Shown: positions 8,914 through 18,135 of the stretch, in pieces
How positions within the stretch are numbered: the first letter of the stretch is position 1
Layout: each line of letters begins with the position of its first letter
NCBI GenBank assembly: GCA_900473185.1
Contig: UCKU01000015.1
Coordinates: 238,710 to 302,709, forward strand
DNA length: 64,000 nucleotides
Origin: Hyphomicrobiales bacterium
Lineage (GTDB): Bacteria > Pseudomonadota > Alphaproteobacteria > Rhizobiales > Rhizobiaceae
Direction of reading: 5' to 3'
Position numbers and translations under genes: made by a program
The notes under the pieces: generated by a model
What the model was told of the DNA's origin: nothing
Seen by the model: only the letters and a program-made list of their open reading frames with translations
Databases searched by the model: none

Positions 8914-11805
8914 ATGCAGATCAAACAAGAGGCGCGCCATGAGCAAGCGACCCGGACCGAAGAGGTTAGCGCCCGGCCGATGGCGACGCACGACATCGAT
9001 TTCTCCGAAATCCTCGATGTGGAATTGCTGCAGAGGCAATGTGACGCCATTGCCGAAGCCAACCGGAACCGTCCCGACGTGCTGCGGAACGATCTTCTTG
9101 CCGCTCTGAAGAAAGCCAGCGTAGAAGGACGCAAGAAGGCGCGCGAACTGCTTGACGCCCAAGGCGGCGGGCTTGATTGCGCTCACCGCATTTCCTGGCT
9201 GCAGGACCAGATCATCACCATTCTCTATAATTTCGCCACGGCGCATGTCTTTCCGAAGCAGAGGGACAAGTTCGCGGTCACGGCAGTCGGCGGCTATGGG
9301 CGCGACACATTGGCGCCGGGTTCCGATATCGACTTGCTCTTCCTCTTCCTGCCGAAGCCAGCGGAAGAGACGCATAAAGCCGTCGAGTTCATGCTCTACA
9401 TGCTGTGGGACATGGGCTTCAAGGTCGGCCACGCGACCCGTACCGTCGAGGAATGCATCGCGCTTTCCAAGTCCGACATGACGATCCGCACCGCCATCCT
9501 GGAGATGCGCTACATCTGCGGTCTCAAGTCGCTGGAGACGGAGCTGGAATCCCGCTTCGACAAGGAAATCGTCACGGGCACGGGGCCGGAATTCATTGCC
9601 GCCAAGCTTGCCGAACGCGACGAACGCCACCGCAAGGCCGGCGACACGCGCTATCTCGTCGAGCCGAACGTCAAGGAGGGCAAGGGTGGCCTTCGCGACT
9701 TGCATACGCTCTTCTGGATTTCGAAATATTATTACCATGTCCGCGACCCGGCCGATCTGGTGCCGCTCGGCGTTCTGTCGAAGCAGGAATATCGGCTTCT
9801 GGAGAAGGCCGACGACTTTCTCTGGGCCGTGCGTTGCCACATGCATTTCCTGACCGGGAAAGCGGAGGAACGTCTTTCCTTCGATATCCAGCGCGAGATC
9901 GCCGAGGCGCTCGGTTATCATTCCCGCCCCGGCCTTTCGGCCGTCGAGCGTTTCATGAAGCACTACTTCCTGGTCGCTAAAGATGTCGGCGACCTGACGC
10001 GCATCCTCTGCGCTGCGCTCGAAGACCAGCAGGCGAAGTCGATCCCCGGTCTGACTGGTGTCATCAACCGCTTTACCCACCGCAATCGCAAGATCCCCGG
10101 CAGCGTCGAGTTCGTCGAAGATCGCGGCCGCATTACGCTTGCCAATCCCGATGTCTTCAAGCGCGATCCCGTCAGCATCATCCGCCTGTTCCATGTGGCC
10201 GATATAAATGGGCTGGAATTCCATCCCGATGCGCTGAAGCGCGTCACGCGTTCGCTCGGCCTCATCAACAACGACCTGCGCGAGAATGACGAAGCCAACC
10301 GGCTTTTCCTGTCGATCCTCACCTCCAAACGCGATCCCGCGCTCATCCTGCGGCGCATGAACGAGGCCGGTGTGCTTGGCCGCTTCATTCCCGAATTCGG
10401 CAAGATCGTCGCGATGATGCAGTTCAACATGTATCATCACTATACGGTCGACGAGCATCTGATCCGCGCCATCGACGTGCTGTCAGAGATCGACAAGGGC
10501 AAGGCGGAGGAGCTGCATCCGCTCGCCAACAAGCTGATGCCGCATATCGAGGACCGCGAGGCGCTTTATGTCGCCGTGCTGCTGCACGATATCGCCAAGG
10601 GCCGGCAGGAAGACCACTCGATCGCCGGCGCGCGTGTCGCCCGCAAGCTCAGTGCCCGCTTTGGCCTGTCTCAGAAGCAGACCGAGATCGTCGTCTGGCT
10701 GATCGAGGAGCATCTGACCATGTCGATGGTCGCCCAGACGCGCGACCTGACGGACCGCAAGACGATCACCGACTTTGCCGACCGTGTTCAGTCTCTCGAC
10801 CGCCTGAAGATGCTGATGATCCTGACGATCTGCGACATCCGTGCCGTCGGACCGGGTGTGTGGAACGGCTGGAAGGGCCAGCTGCTGCGCACGCTCTACT
10901 ATGAAACGGAACTGCTGCTGGCCGGCGGTTTCTCCGAGGTATCGCGCAAGGAACGCGCGCAGGCTGCCGCCGAGGCGCTTCATGCGGCGCTTGCCGACTG
11001 GAGCCAGAAGGACCGACGCACCTATGCCAAGCTGCATTACCAGCCCTACCTGCTCTCAGTGCCGCTGGAAGACCAGATCCGTCATGCGCATTTCATCCGC
11101 CAGGCCGACAAGGCCGGCCAGGCGCTGGCAACCACTGTGCGCACGGACAGCTTCCACGCGATCACCGAAATCACCGTTCTCTCGCCCGACCATCCGCGCC
11201 TGCTCGCCGTCATTGCCGGAGCCTGTGCGGCAGCCGGCGCCAATATCGTCGATGCGCAGATCTTCACGACCTCGGATGGCCGGGCGCTCGATACGATCCA
11301 TGTCAGCCGCGAGTTTCCGAACGACGAGGACGAGCTTCGCCGCGCCGGCACGATCGGCCGGATGATCGAGGACGTGCTGTCAGGCCGCAAGCGCCTGCCC
11401 GATGTGATCGCCACCCGCGCGAAGAACCGCAAGAAGAGCAAGGCCTTCATCATTCCGCCGTCGGTGGCGATCACCAACAGCTTGTCGAACAAGTTCACCG
11501 TCATCGAGGTGGAATGCCTCGACCGGCCGGGCCTGCTGTCGGAAATGACCGCTGTCCTGTCCGATCTGTCGCTCGACATCCAGTCGGCCCGCATCACCAC
11601 CTTCGGTGAAAAAGTCATCGACACTTTCTACGTCACCGATCTTGTCGGCCAGAAGATCTCCGGTGACAGCAAGCGCGCCAATATCACTGCCCGTATGAAA
11701 GCGGTCATGGCCGAGGAGCAGGACGAACTGCGTGAACGCATGCCATCAGGCATCATCGCCCCTGCCGCTACCGCCGCCGAAAAGAAAGCCGGTTCCCCCG
11801 TATGA
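8914..11805 (+). CDS. glnD: Bifunctional uridylyltransferase/uridylyl-removing enzyme GlnD
   Basis: 963-residue nitrogen sensor that uridylylates PII proteins when glutamine is low and removes UMP when it is high. The nucleotidyltransferase domain has GGYGRD...GSDIDLLFLF near residues 127-147. A GlnD linker and an HD phosphohydrolase domain follow (YTVDEHLIRAI near 512; LLHDIAKG near 561). Two C-terminal ACT domains sense glutamine (EITVLSPDHPRLLAVIAG and VIEVECLDRPGLLSEMT). The N-terminal 22 residues are poorly conserved in character, and the ATG at 8980 (MATHDIDFSEIL) is a possible alternative start. Its stop overlaps the murJ start in an ATGA, so the two are translationally coupled, as in other rhizobia. 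Confidence 0.96.
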   Translation: MQIKQEARHEQATRTEEVSARPMATHDIDFSEILDVELLQRQCDAIAEANRNRPDVLRNDLLAALKKASVEGRKKARELLDAQGGGLDCAHRISWLQDQIITILYNFATAHVFPKQRDKFAVTAVGGYGRDTLAPGSDIDLLFLFLPKPAEETHKAVEFMLYMLWDMGFKVGHATRTVEECIALSKSDMTIRTAILEMRYICGLKSLETELESRFDKEIVTGTGPEFIAAKLAERDERHRKAGDTRYLVEPNVKEGKGGLRDLHTLFWISKYYYHVRDPADLVPLGVLSKQEYRLLEKADDFLWAVRCHMHFLTGKAEERLSFDIQREIAEALGYHSRPGLSAVERFMKHYFLVAKDVGDLTRILCAALEDQQAKSIPGLTGVINRFTHRNRKIPGSVEFVEDRGRITLANPDVFKRDPVSIIRLFHVADINGLEFHPDALKRVTRSLGLINNDLRENDEANRLFLSILTSKRDPALILRRMNEAGVLGRFIPEFGKIVAMMQFNMYHHYTVDEHLIRAIDVLSEIDKGKAEELHPLANKLMPHIEDREALYVAVLLHDIAKGRQEDHSIAGARVARKLSARFGLSQKQTEIVVWLIEEHLTMSMVAQTRDLTDRKTITDFADRVQSLDRLKMLMILTICDIRAVGPGVWNGWKGQLLRTLYYETELLLAGGFSEVSRKERAQAAAEALHAALADWSQKDRRTYAKLHYQPYLLSVPLEDQIRHAHFIRQADKAGQALATTVRTDSFHAITEITVLSPDHPRLLAVIAGACAAAGANIVDAQIFTTSDGRALDTIHVSREFPNDEDELRRAGTIGRMIEDVLSGRKRLPDVIATRAKNRKKSKAFIIPPSVAITNSLSNKFTVIEVECLDRPGLLSEMTAVLSDLSLDIQSARITTFGEKVIDTFYVTDLVGQKISGDSKRANITARMKAVMAEEQDELRERMPSGIIAPAATAAEKKAGSPV

Positions 11806-13382
11806 GCCTCGTCAAGAAATTTGCCACGGTCGGCGGCGCCACGCTCGGAAGCCGCATCTTCGGTTTTGCCCGCGAAACGCTGATGGCAGCGGCGCTCGGC
11901 ACCGGGCCGATGGCCGACGTCTTCTATGCCGCCTTCCGCTTCCCGAACCTCTTCCGCCGGCTCTTTGCCGAGGGCGCGTTCAACGCCGCCTTCGTGCCGC
12001 TCTTCGCCAAGGAGATCGAGGCGAACGGCACTGATGGTGCCAAGCGCTTTTCGGAAGAAGTCTTCGGTGTTCTGTTCTCCGTCCTGCTGCTCATCACCAT
12101 CGTGATGGAGTTTTCCATGCCGCTGCTGGTGCGCTTCGTCATCGCGCCGGGCTTTGCTGATGATCCCGAGAAATTCGGTATCACCATCCGCCTGGCGGCA
12201 GTGATGTTCCCTTATCTCATGTGCATGTCGCTGACGGCGATGATGAGCGGCATGCTGAATTCGCTGCATCACTTCTTCGCCGCGGCCGTCGCGCCTATCT
12301 TCCTCAATGTGGTGATGATCGGCGCGCTGTTCTACGCGCTCTATACCGGCGCCGAACCGTTGGCGACGGCGTGGTATCTTTCCTGGGGCGTGCTGGCAGC
12401 CGGCGTCCTGCAGCTCGCTGTCGTCTATCTCGGTGTCCTGCATGCCGGCATGAGCATCGGCTTCCGCTTCCCGAAGATGACACCGAACGTCAAGCGGCTG
12501 CTGATCCTTGCCGTTCCAGCGGCCGTCACGGGCGGTATTACGCAGATCAACCAGCTCATCGGCCAGGCAATCGCCTCTTCGCGCGAAGGCGCTATCGCCG
12601 CCCTGCAATATGCCGACCGCATCTACCAGCTTCCCCTCGGCGTCGTCGGCGTCGCCGTCGGTGTGGTGCTGCTGCCCGAACTCGCCCGCGCACTGAAGAG
12701 TGGGGCGTTGCGCGAAGCGGGCTATCTGCAGAACCGCTCGATCGAATTCGTGCTGTTCATGACGATTCCTGCCGCCTTCGCGCTCTGGATCCTCTCCGAC
12801 GAGATCATCCGCGTGCTCTATGAGCGTGGCGCCTTCCACCAGGAGAACACGTTCATCGTCGGCTCGATTCTCGCCATCTACGGCATCGGCCTGCCGGCCT
12901 TCGTGCTGATCAAGGCGCTGCAGCCGGGCTTTTATGCCCGCGAGGACACCAAGACGCCCATGCGTTTCTCGGCTGTTGCCGTCGCGGTCAACTGTGCTAC
13001 GGCGCTGACGCTCTTTCCCTATATGGGCGCGCCCGGCATCGCGGTAGCCGAAGCCACGGCCGGCTGGATCAGCACCGTGCTGCTTTTCACGACACTTCTG
13101 CGTCGCGGCCATCTGACATGGGAATGGGCGCTTGCCAAACGCGCCGTCCTGCTGATCGTCGCCTCTGCCGTCATGGGTGCCGTCATCTTCTACCTCAAGC
13201 AGCACTGGGCGCCCTGGCTTGCCTCGGGCGCACCGCTTCTGACCAAGGTCGGCACGCTTGGTCTGCTGATTACGATTTCGATGGTCGTCTATTTCGCGAC
13301 AGCCTTCCTGATCGGCGGGGCGGACCTCGGCATGATCCGCCGCAACCTCAACCGCAAGCCGGCGCCGGTGAAAGATGCCTAA
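11802..13382 (+). CDS. murJ: Lipid II flippase MurJ (MviN)
   Basis: 526-residue polytopic inner-membrane protein of the MOP exporter superfamily that moves lipid-linked peptidoglycan precursor to the periplasmic face. The N-terminal motif SRIFGFARETLMAAALGTGPMADVFYAAFRFPNLFRRLFAEGAFNAAFVPLF region (about 15-65) is typical, with Arg residues in the expected places. About 14 hydrophobic segments follow. Length is close to other MurJ proteins. The start codon overlaps the glnD stop by 4 bases, so it is co-transcribed with glnD. Confidence 0.95.
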   Translation: MSLVKKFATVGGATLGSRIFGFARETLMAAALGTGPMADVFYAAFRFPNLFRRLFAEGAFNAAFVPLFAKEIEANGTDGAKRFSEEVFGVLFSVLLLITIVMEFSMPLLVRFVIAPGFADDPEKFGITIRLAAVMFPYLMCMSLTAMMSGMLNSLHHFFAAAVAPIFLNVVMIGALFYALYTGAEPLATAWYLSWGVLAAGVLQLAVVYLGVLHAGMSIGFRFPKMTPNVKRLLILAVPAAVTGGITQINQLIGQAIASSREGAIAALQYADRIYQLPLGVVGVAVGVVLLPELARALKSGALREAGYLQNRSIEFVLFMTIPAAFALWILSDEIIRVLYERGAFHQENTFIVGSILAIYGIGLPAFVLIKALQPGFYAREDTKTPMRFSAVAVAVNCATALTLFPYMGAPGIAVAEATAGWISTVLLFTTLLRRGHLTWEWALAKRAVLLIVASAVMGAVIFYLKQHWAPWLASGAPLLTKVGTLGLLITISMVVYFATAFLIGGADLGMIRRNLNRKPAPVKDA

Positions 13383-13394
13383 CGCCCTTTTCGC

Positions 13395-13438
13395 GCAATT
13401 CCGGACGCGAAACCGCTGCACACTTTTGCTGGAATTGC
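13395..13438. repeat. 44-bp palindromic interspersed repeat, copy 1
   Basis: GCAATTCC at the left end and GGAATTGC at the right end enclose a 28-base core beginning GGACGC. The same 44-bp element recurs at 35951-35994 and 37963-38006. It resembles the second palindrome of rhizobial RIME-type intergenic elements. This copy lies between the convergent murJ and M15-peptidase genes and touches the peptidase stop codon. Confidence 0.85.
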
Positions 13439-13439
13439 T

Positions 13440-13868
13440 TTAGCAATCCACCCATCGTCGTTGCGGCCCGACATCGACGTGGACGATGCCATTGCAATAG
13501 GTGCCGATCCCTCCGATGCCGGGTGCGGTTTTCGCAGCGGCGACGATCGTGCGCTCTGACACGCCGGGAATCCGGATATCAGCCGCAAGGCATTTCCCGT
13601 GCATGGAACCGTGGCGGCGGGGATGTGGCCGGAAGCCCGAAGTTATCATCGGCCGTCGTCCGGTCTTTGCCGCGATATGCGACAGGACCGCCCGCAATCG
13701 CTCCGGGAAGCAGCCGGCGCGAACGCTGACGGTCTGCATCGTGTAAGCAATACGCGTCTCGTATTTGGGAAGTTGACTGGTCTGCCGTCGATTATCTTGA
13801 CCGACGGCCGTCGTTGCTGATTGTAGGGCGAAAAGGCCTGCCATGGCGAGCAAACTAGCGTTCTGCAT
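13440..13868 (-). CDS. Secreted peptidase M15-type (D-Ala-D-Ala carboxypeptidase-like) protein
   Basis: 142 residues with an N-terminal signal peptide (hydrophobic SLLAMAGLFALQS, likely cut after the AVG/Q region near 23). The rest carries the zinc-site pattern of the M15 family: SMHGKCLAADI (His and Asp, near 87-97) and GIVHVDVG (His near 130), with ITSGFRP upstream. Members bind or cut peptidoglycan stem peptides, so a periplasmic cell-wall role is likely. Four cysteines could form disulfides. The gene is isolated: convergent with murJ on one side, with an AT-rich 186-bp spacer before the VOC gene on the other. The exact family (M15_3 or DUF882-like) is uncertain. Confidence 0.8.
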   Translation of the reverse strand: MQNASLLAMAGLFALQSATTAVGQDNRRQTSQLPKYETRIAYTMQTVSVRAGCFPERLRAVLSHIAAKTGRRPMITSGFRPHPRRHGSMHGKCLAADIRIPGVSERTIVAAAKTAPGIGGIGTYCNGIVHVDVGPQRRWVDC

Positions 13869-14054
13869 GGTCCCTCCGATCGGTTATCCCGACGGCCCCT
13901 TGGGCCGCCAGCCCGGCGAGAGGATTTTCAGTTCAAAGAAAGCTTTTCTGTGAAATTTTATACTCAGTTTTAGCTAAACACACTGATCAATTTGGCGTAA
14001 AACCGGGCACTTTTCTGCATATAAATGGAATAAACGTCCGAATCTGGAGATCTC

Positions 14055-14459
14055 ATGACCCAATCTCTGTTTCTCGTCACCCTCGTTGTCGATGATTATG
14101 ACCGCGCCAAAGCCTTCTATTGTGAGGCCCTCGGCTTCGAATGCCTTCAGGACGAAGTACAGCCGGAAGGCAAGCGCTGGGTCGTCGTCAAGCCAAAGGG
14201 CGGGGATGGCGCGGCCTTTTTACTGGCGCAGGCGACGAATGAAGCGCAGCGAGCCGCCGTCGGAAATCAGACCGGCGGGCGTGTCGGCTTCTTCCTCAAG
14301 ACCGACGATTTTGCGCGCGATCACGCAGCGATGCTTGATGCCGGCGTTCACTTTCTGGAGGAACCGAGACATGAGGTTTACGGCACCGTTGCGGTCTTTT
14401 CGGATCCTTACGGCAACACCTTCGACCTCATTGAACACGCTGCGCCCACCGCCTCTTGA
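14055..14459 (+). CDS. VOC-family (glyoxalase-like) protein
   Basis: 134-residue single VOC domain: LFLVTLVVDDYDRAKAFYCEALGFE at the N-terminus, VGFFLKTDDFARDHAAML in the middle, and VYGTVAVFSDPYGNTFDLIE at the end, with a terminal Glu typical of a metal ligand. The substrate is unknown. The start has GGAG 7 bases upstream. It stands alone before trpS. Confidence 0.82.
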   Translation: MTQSLFLVTLVVDDYDRAKAFYCEALGFECLQDEVQPEGKRWVVVKPKGGDGAAFLLAQATNEAQRAAVGNQTGGRVGFFLKTDDFARDHAAMLDAGVHFLEEPRHEVYGTVAVFSDPYGNTFDLIEHAAPTAS

Positions 14460-14550
14460 TTGCGACCGGGAGCGCGTGCATAAGCGCCCGCGTTAGCAAC
14501 ATGGGCCTTTGGCCCTGGGGCCCTCCACCAGCCTAATCGAGGACAGCATC

Positions 14551-15615
14551 ATGGGCGAATTCAAGAAGCTCGTATTCTCCGGCGTTCAGCCGACGGGCAA
14601 TCTGCATCTCGGCAATTATCTTGGCGCGATCCGCCGTTTCGTACAGCTCCAGGACGGCAACGACTGCATCTACTGCGTCGTCGACCTGCACGCGCTGACC
14701 GCGCAGCTCGTCCATGAGGACATGCTGTCGCAGACGCGCTCGATCGCAGCCGCCTTCATCGCTTCCGGCATCGACGCTGAAAAGCATATCGTCTTCAATC
14801 AGTCCGCCGTGCCGCAGCACGCCGAACTCGCCTGGATCTTCAATTGTGTCGCCCGCCTCGGCTGGATGAACCGCATGACGCAGTTCAAGGACAAGGCCGG
14901 CAAGGACCGCGAGCAGGCCTCGCTCGGTCTCTACGCCTATCCGAGCCTGATGGCCGCAGACATTCTCGTCTACCGCGCCACACATGTGCCCGTCGGCGAG
15001 GACCAGAAGCAGCACCTCGAGCTGACGCGTGACATCGCGATGAAGTTCAATCTCGATTACGCCTCGCATATCGGCAAGACGAATTACGGGATCGACATCA
15101 CTGTCGGCAATGAGCCGGTGCATGCCTATTTCCCGATGGTCGAACCGCTGATCGGCGGGCCGGCGCCACGCGTCATGTCGCTGCGCGACGGCACGAAGAA
15201 GATGTCAAAGTCCGATCCGTCGGATCTTTCGCGCATCAACCTGATGGACGATGAGGATGCGATCTCCAAGAAGATCCGCAAGGCCAAGACCGATCCGGAT
15301 GGCTTGCCGAGCGAAATCGCCGGTCTCGAAAACCGGCCGGAGGCTGAAAACCTCGTCTCGATTTACGCCGCACTCGCCGACAAGACGAGGGAACAGGTGC
15401 TCGCCGAATTTGGCGGCCAGCAGTTCTCCGTCTTCAAGCCGGCGCTGATCGATCTCGCTGTCCAGGTGCTGTCGCCGATAACGGGCGAAATGCGCCGCCT
15501 GATGAACGATACGAGCCATATCGATGCGATTCTGCGCAACGGCAATGAACGCGCAAGGGCACGCGCCGACGTGACGATGCGCGAACTTCGCGAGATTATC
15601 GGCTTCCTCTACTAG
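14551..15615 (+). CDS. trpS: Tryptophanyl-tRNA synthetase
   Basis: 354-residue class I synthetase charging tRNA-Trp. The HIGH-type motif is PTGNLHLGNYLGA (near 13-25) and the KMSKS motif is intact in GTKKMSKSDPSD (near 213-224). The ATG at 14551 gives the family N-terminus (MGEFKKLVFSGVQPTG) and has GAGG about 8 bases upstream. An earlier in-frame ATG at 14509 adds an unrelated 14 residues and is not used. A terminator hairpin follows the stop. Confidence 0.95.
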   Translation: MGEFKKLVFSGVQPTGNLHLGNYLGAIRRFVQLQDGNDCIYCVVDLHALTAQLVHEDMLSQTRSIAAAFIASGIDAEKHIVFNQSAVPQHAELAWIFNCVARLGWMNRMTQFKDKAGKDREQASLGLYAYPSLMAADILVYRATHVPVGEDQKQHLELTRDIAMKFNLDYASHIGKTNYGIDITVGNEPVHAYFPMVEPLIGGPAPRVMSLRDGTKKMSKSDPSDLSRINLMDDEDAISKKIRKAKTDPDGLPSEIAGLENRPEAENLVSIYAALADKTREQVLAEFGGQQFSVFKPALIDLAVQVLSPITGEMRRLMNDTSHIDAILRNGNERARARADVTMRELREIIGFLY

Positions 15616-15631
15616 TCCGATCGACATGCAG

Positions 15632-15665
15632 AGCTCCCGTGCAAAACGGGGGCTTGCAAATTTTT
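15632..15665 (+). terminator. Intrinsic terminator after trpS
   Basis: AGCTCCCGT (15632-15640) pairs with ACGGGGGCT (15646-15654), with one G-T pair and a 5-base loop. It is followed by TGCAAATTTTT. Confidence 0.6.
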
Positions 15666-15690
15666 GGTCTCAGGTGTCAGAGTTCGCATC

Positions 15691-16182
15691 ATGGTATCAA
15701 AGCGACTCTCACGGCTCGAAGGTCATCGCCGCAAATTTATGGCGGTGATAGACGGGACACCCGAATGCCAACGCGCCGTCCATTATGCCGGGCGGCGCGC
15801 CAAGAATTCCAATGGCGGCCTCGTTCTTCTCTATGTGATCCCGGAAGGCGATTTTCAGCAATGGCTTGGCGTCGAGGAGATCATGCGGGCGGAAGCCCGC
15901 GAGGAGGCGGAAGCCACTGTCGCCAAGATCGCACAAATCGTGCGCGAGACGATCGGCATCGAACCGGAGATCGTCATCCGCGAGGGCAATTCGGCTGAGC
16001 AGATCAATGCTGTGATCGAGGAAGACAGGGACGTCGCCATCCTCGTGCTTGCCGCAGGCTCCGCCAAGGAGGGACCGGGACCGCTGGTTTCCTCCGTCGC
16101 AGGACGCGGAGCTGCCTTTCCCATTCCCGTCACCGTGCTTCCCGACACGCTGACGAATGAAGAAATCGACGCCCTCTGTTAA
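15691..16182 (+). CDS. Universal stress protein (UspA family)
   Basis: 163-residue alpha/beta Usp domain. FMAVIDGTPECQRAVHYAGRRAK is the first strand and helix, GLVLLYVIPEG the second strand, and ILVLAAGSAKEGPGPLVSSVAGR the C-terminal nucleotide-loop region resembling G-2x-G-9x-G(S/T). ATP binding is plausible but not certain because the glycine spacing is loose. The ATG at 15691 is preferred to a TTG at 15664. It is a single gene between trpS and the Nfu gene; members are induced in stationary phase and stress. Confidence 0.85.
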   Translation: MVSKRLSRLEGHRRKFMAVIDGTPECQRAVHYAGRRAKNSNGGLVLLYVIPEGDFQQWLGVEEIMRAEAREEAEATVAKIAQIVRETIGIEPEIVIREGNSAEQINAVIEEDRDVAILVLAAGSAKEGPGPLVSSVAGRGAAFPIPVTVLPDTLTNEEIDALC

Positions 16183-16289
16183 GCCATTTCTTGAGTATCA
16201 GTCTCTTGAATCGGCCGGACAATAGGCTTATTTTCTTTTGAAGAATTCTAAAGACGGCAGAGGCCACGGCCCGCCGCATGGAGAGCGAG

Positions 16290-16856
16290 ATGTTCATTCA
16301 GACCGAAGCCACGCCGAACCCAGCAACGCAGAAGTTCCTTCCCGGCAAGGTCGTAATGGAAAACGGCACGGCCGAATTCCGCAATGCCGATGAAGCCCAG
16401 GCTTCGCCGCTCGCCGCCCGTCTTTTCGAGATTCCGGGCGTGACCGGCGTCTATTTCGGCTATGATTTCATCTCAGTCTCCAAGGACGATGCCGAGTGGC
16501 AGCATCTGAAGCCAGCTATTCTCGGCTCGATCATGGAGCATTTCATGTCCGGCAAGCCGGTCATGGGCGATGCCTCCATCCTCTCGGAAGACATTGATGC
16601 CGGCGATGAATTCTTCGATGAAGGTGACGAATCGATCGTGCTGACCATCAAGGAACTGCTGGAGACGCGTGTGCGTCCGGCTGTTGCCCAGGATGGCGGC
16701 GACATCACCTTCCGCGGCTTCAAGGACGGCAAGGTTTACCTCAATATGAAGGGTTCCTGCTCCGGCTGCCCGTCTTCGACGGCAACGCTGAAGCACGGCG
16801 TCCAGAACCTGCTGCGCCATTTCGTTCCGGAAGTGCAGGAAGTGATTGCCGCTTAA
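16290..16856 (+). CDS. NifU-like iron-sulfur cluster carrier (Nfu family)
   Basis: 188 residues. An N-terminal Nfu_N domain starts MFIQTEATPNPATQKFLPG. The C-terminal NifU domain has the cluster-binding CSGCPSS (Cys pair near residues 157 and 160). It carries [4Fe-4S] clusters to apo-proteins. The ATG at 16290 is chosen because it matches the family N-terminus and has GGAG 8 bases upstream; the ATG at 16278 would add four residues. In rhizobia it precedes tsaB-rimI, as here. Confidence 0.92.
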   Translation: MFIQTEATPNPATQKFLPGKVVMENGTAEFRNADEAQASPLAARLFEIPGVTGVYFGYDFISVSKDDAEWQHLKPAILGSIMEHFMSGKPVMGDASILSEDIDAGDEFFDEGDESIVLTIKELLETRVRPAVAQDGGDITFRGFKDGKVYLNMKGSCSGCPSSTATLKHGVQNLLRHFVPEVQEVIAA

Positions 16857-16868
16857 AAATCTCTGATA

Positions 16869-16906
16869 CGTCCGGCCGTTCATCTAGGGTTCGGCCAGAC
16901 GGATTT
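16869..16906 (+). terminator. Possible weak terminator after the Nfu gene
   Basis: CGTCCGGCCG (16869-16878) and CGGCCAGACG (16892-16901) form a hairpin with one mismatch, followed only by GATTT. The missing U-run makes this weak. Confidence 0.35.
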
Positions 16907-16944
16907 ATGGATAGGCGACAATAGTTTATTCGGAAATTGATGGC

Positions 16945-17604
16945 ATGATCGTTCTGGCGCTCGACACGGCAGGTGTGGATTGCGCTGCCGCTATTTACGA
17001 CAGCGGCAGGAATACGGTGCTGGGGGAGGCATCGGACATGATCGGCAAGGGGCATGCTGAACATCTGATGGGTATCGTCGACCGCACGCTGGATCAGGCG
17101 GGCGTCGCACTTTCGGATGTCAACCGCCTTGCCGTCACCATCGGCCCCGGCTCCTTTACCGGTATCCGTGTCGGCGTTGCCGCAGCCCGCGGCTTTGCGC
17201 TTTCCCTCAATATTCCCGCCGTCGGCATAACCACGCTGGAAGTGATGGCCGCCGCCCAGCGCGAAAAGACGCCTGGCCGCGCAGTGCTCACGGCGATGGA
17301 CGCCAAGCGGGACGAAATCTATCTCCAGTCTTTTGCAGCCGACGGCTCACCGCTCGATGAGCCCCGGGCGGTCGGCATTGCCGAAGCGCAGGCTTTCGCT
17401 GCCGGTTTCGACGGCGAGATCACCGGTTCGGCGACCCCGATCCTGAAGCCGGATGCAACGGGCGAATACGCCAACTCCTTCCCGATCTCCATCGTGGCGC
17501 GTCTCGGTGCTGCCGCGAAGCCGAATGCCGGAAAGCCGAAGCCCCTTTATCTGCGCGGACCCGATGCCAAACCGCAGGCCGGGTATGCGATTGCAAGAGT
17601 ATGA
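16945..17604 (+). CDS. tsaB: tRNA threonylcarbamoyladenosine protein TsaB
   Basis: 219-residue ASKHA-fold partner of TsaD in making the t6A37 modification of ANN-decoding tRNAs. It shows ILALDT-like LALDTAGVDCAAAIYD at the N-terminus and the diagnostic TIGPGSFTGIRVGVAAARGFA near residues 66-86. The catalytic metal site of TsaD is absent, as expected. The stop overlaps the rimI start (ATGA), giving the common tsaB-rimI pair. Confidence 0.93.
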   Translation: MIVLALDTAGVDCAAAIYDSGRNTVLGEASDMIGKGHAEHLMGIVDRTLDQAGVALSDVNRLAVTIGPGSFTGIRVGVAAARGFALSLNIPAVGITTLEVMAAAQREKTPGRAVLTAMDAKRDEIYLQSFAADGSPLDEPRAVGIAEAQAFAAGFDGEITGSATPILKPDATGEYANSFPISIVARLGAAAKPNAGKPKPLYLRGPDAKPQAGYAIARV

Positions 17605-18101
17605 CGATGCTGGAAGCTTATCTGACGTTGAAACCGGAATTCGAAATCGTTGCCATGGAGCCGGAGGATTGCCTCGACGTTTCAGTCCTGCATGGCGAGC
17701 GCTTTGCCCGCCCTTGGGGTGACGGCGAATTCCACAGCCTGCTTTCGCAGAGCACCGTCTTTGGCTTTGTCGCCCGCCAGACCAATGCCATCCTGAAAAA
17801 GACGCTGCCGGGCTTCATCCTGGCGCGCCAGGTGGCGGGCGAGGCGGAAATCCTGACGGTCGCCGTGCAAGCTAAGGTCGCGCGTTCGGGCCTCGGCTGG
17901 CGGCTGATGCAGGCCGCCATGCGCGAAGCACGCCTTCGTGGCGGCGAGAGCATGTTCCTGGAAGTCGATAACGGCAATACCGCCGCCCTCGGCCTTTACC
18001 GCAAGCTTGGCTTCGAGGTAGCTGGCGAGCGCAAAGGCTATTATAAGGATGCCAATGGGGCTACCTCCACGGCGCTTGTCATGAAGCGCGTTCTTCGGTA
18101 G
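17601..18101 (+). CDS. rimI: Ribosomal-protein-S18-type N-acetyltransferase RimI
   Basis: 166-residue GNAT protein. Acetyl-CoA-binding motif A is seen in ILTVAVQAKVARSGLGWRLMQAAM, where the usual R/Q-x-x-G-x-G/A loop reads VARSGLG. The terminal GNTAALGLYRKLGFEVAGERKGYYKD is the characteristic RimI C-terminus. It is coupled to tsaB by a 4-base overlap. An ATG two codons downstream is also possible. Targets beyond S18 are not predictable. Confidence 0.9.
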   Translation: MTMLEAYLTLKPEFEIVAMEPEDCLDVSVLHGERFARPWGDGEFHSLLSQSTVFGFVARQTNAILKKTLPGFILARQVAGEAEILTVAVQAKVARSGLGWRLMQAAMREARLRGGESMFLEVDNGNTAALGLYRKLGFEVAGERKGYYKDANGATSTALVMKRVLR

Positions 18102-18135
18102 TTCCCTTCTCGGCAAGAATAGCGAGAAGGCAGCC

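Noticed and set aside
11628..13421. 597-codon minus-strand open frame opposite murJ
   Set aside because: Antisense to a conserved membrane protein gene; the translated product is rich in Arg, His and Asp as expected for a shadow frame.
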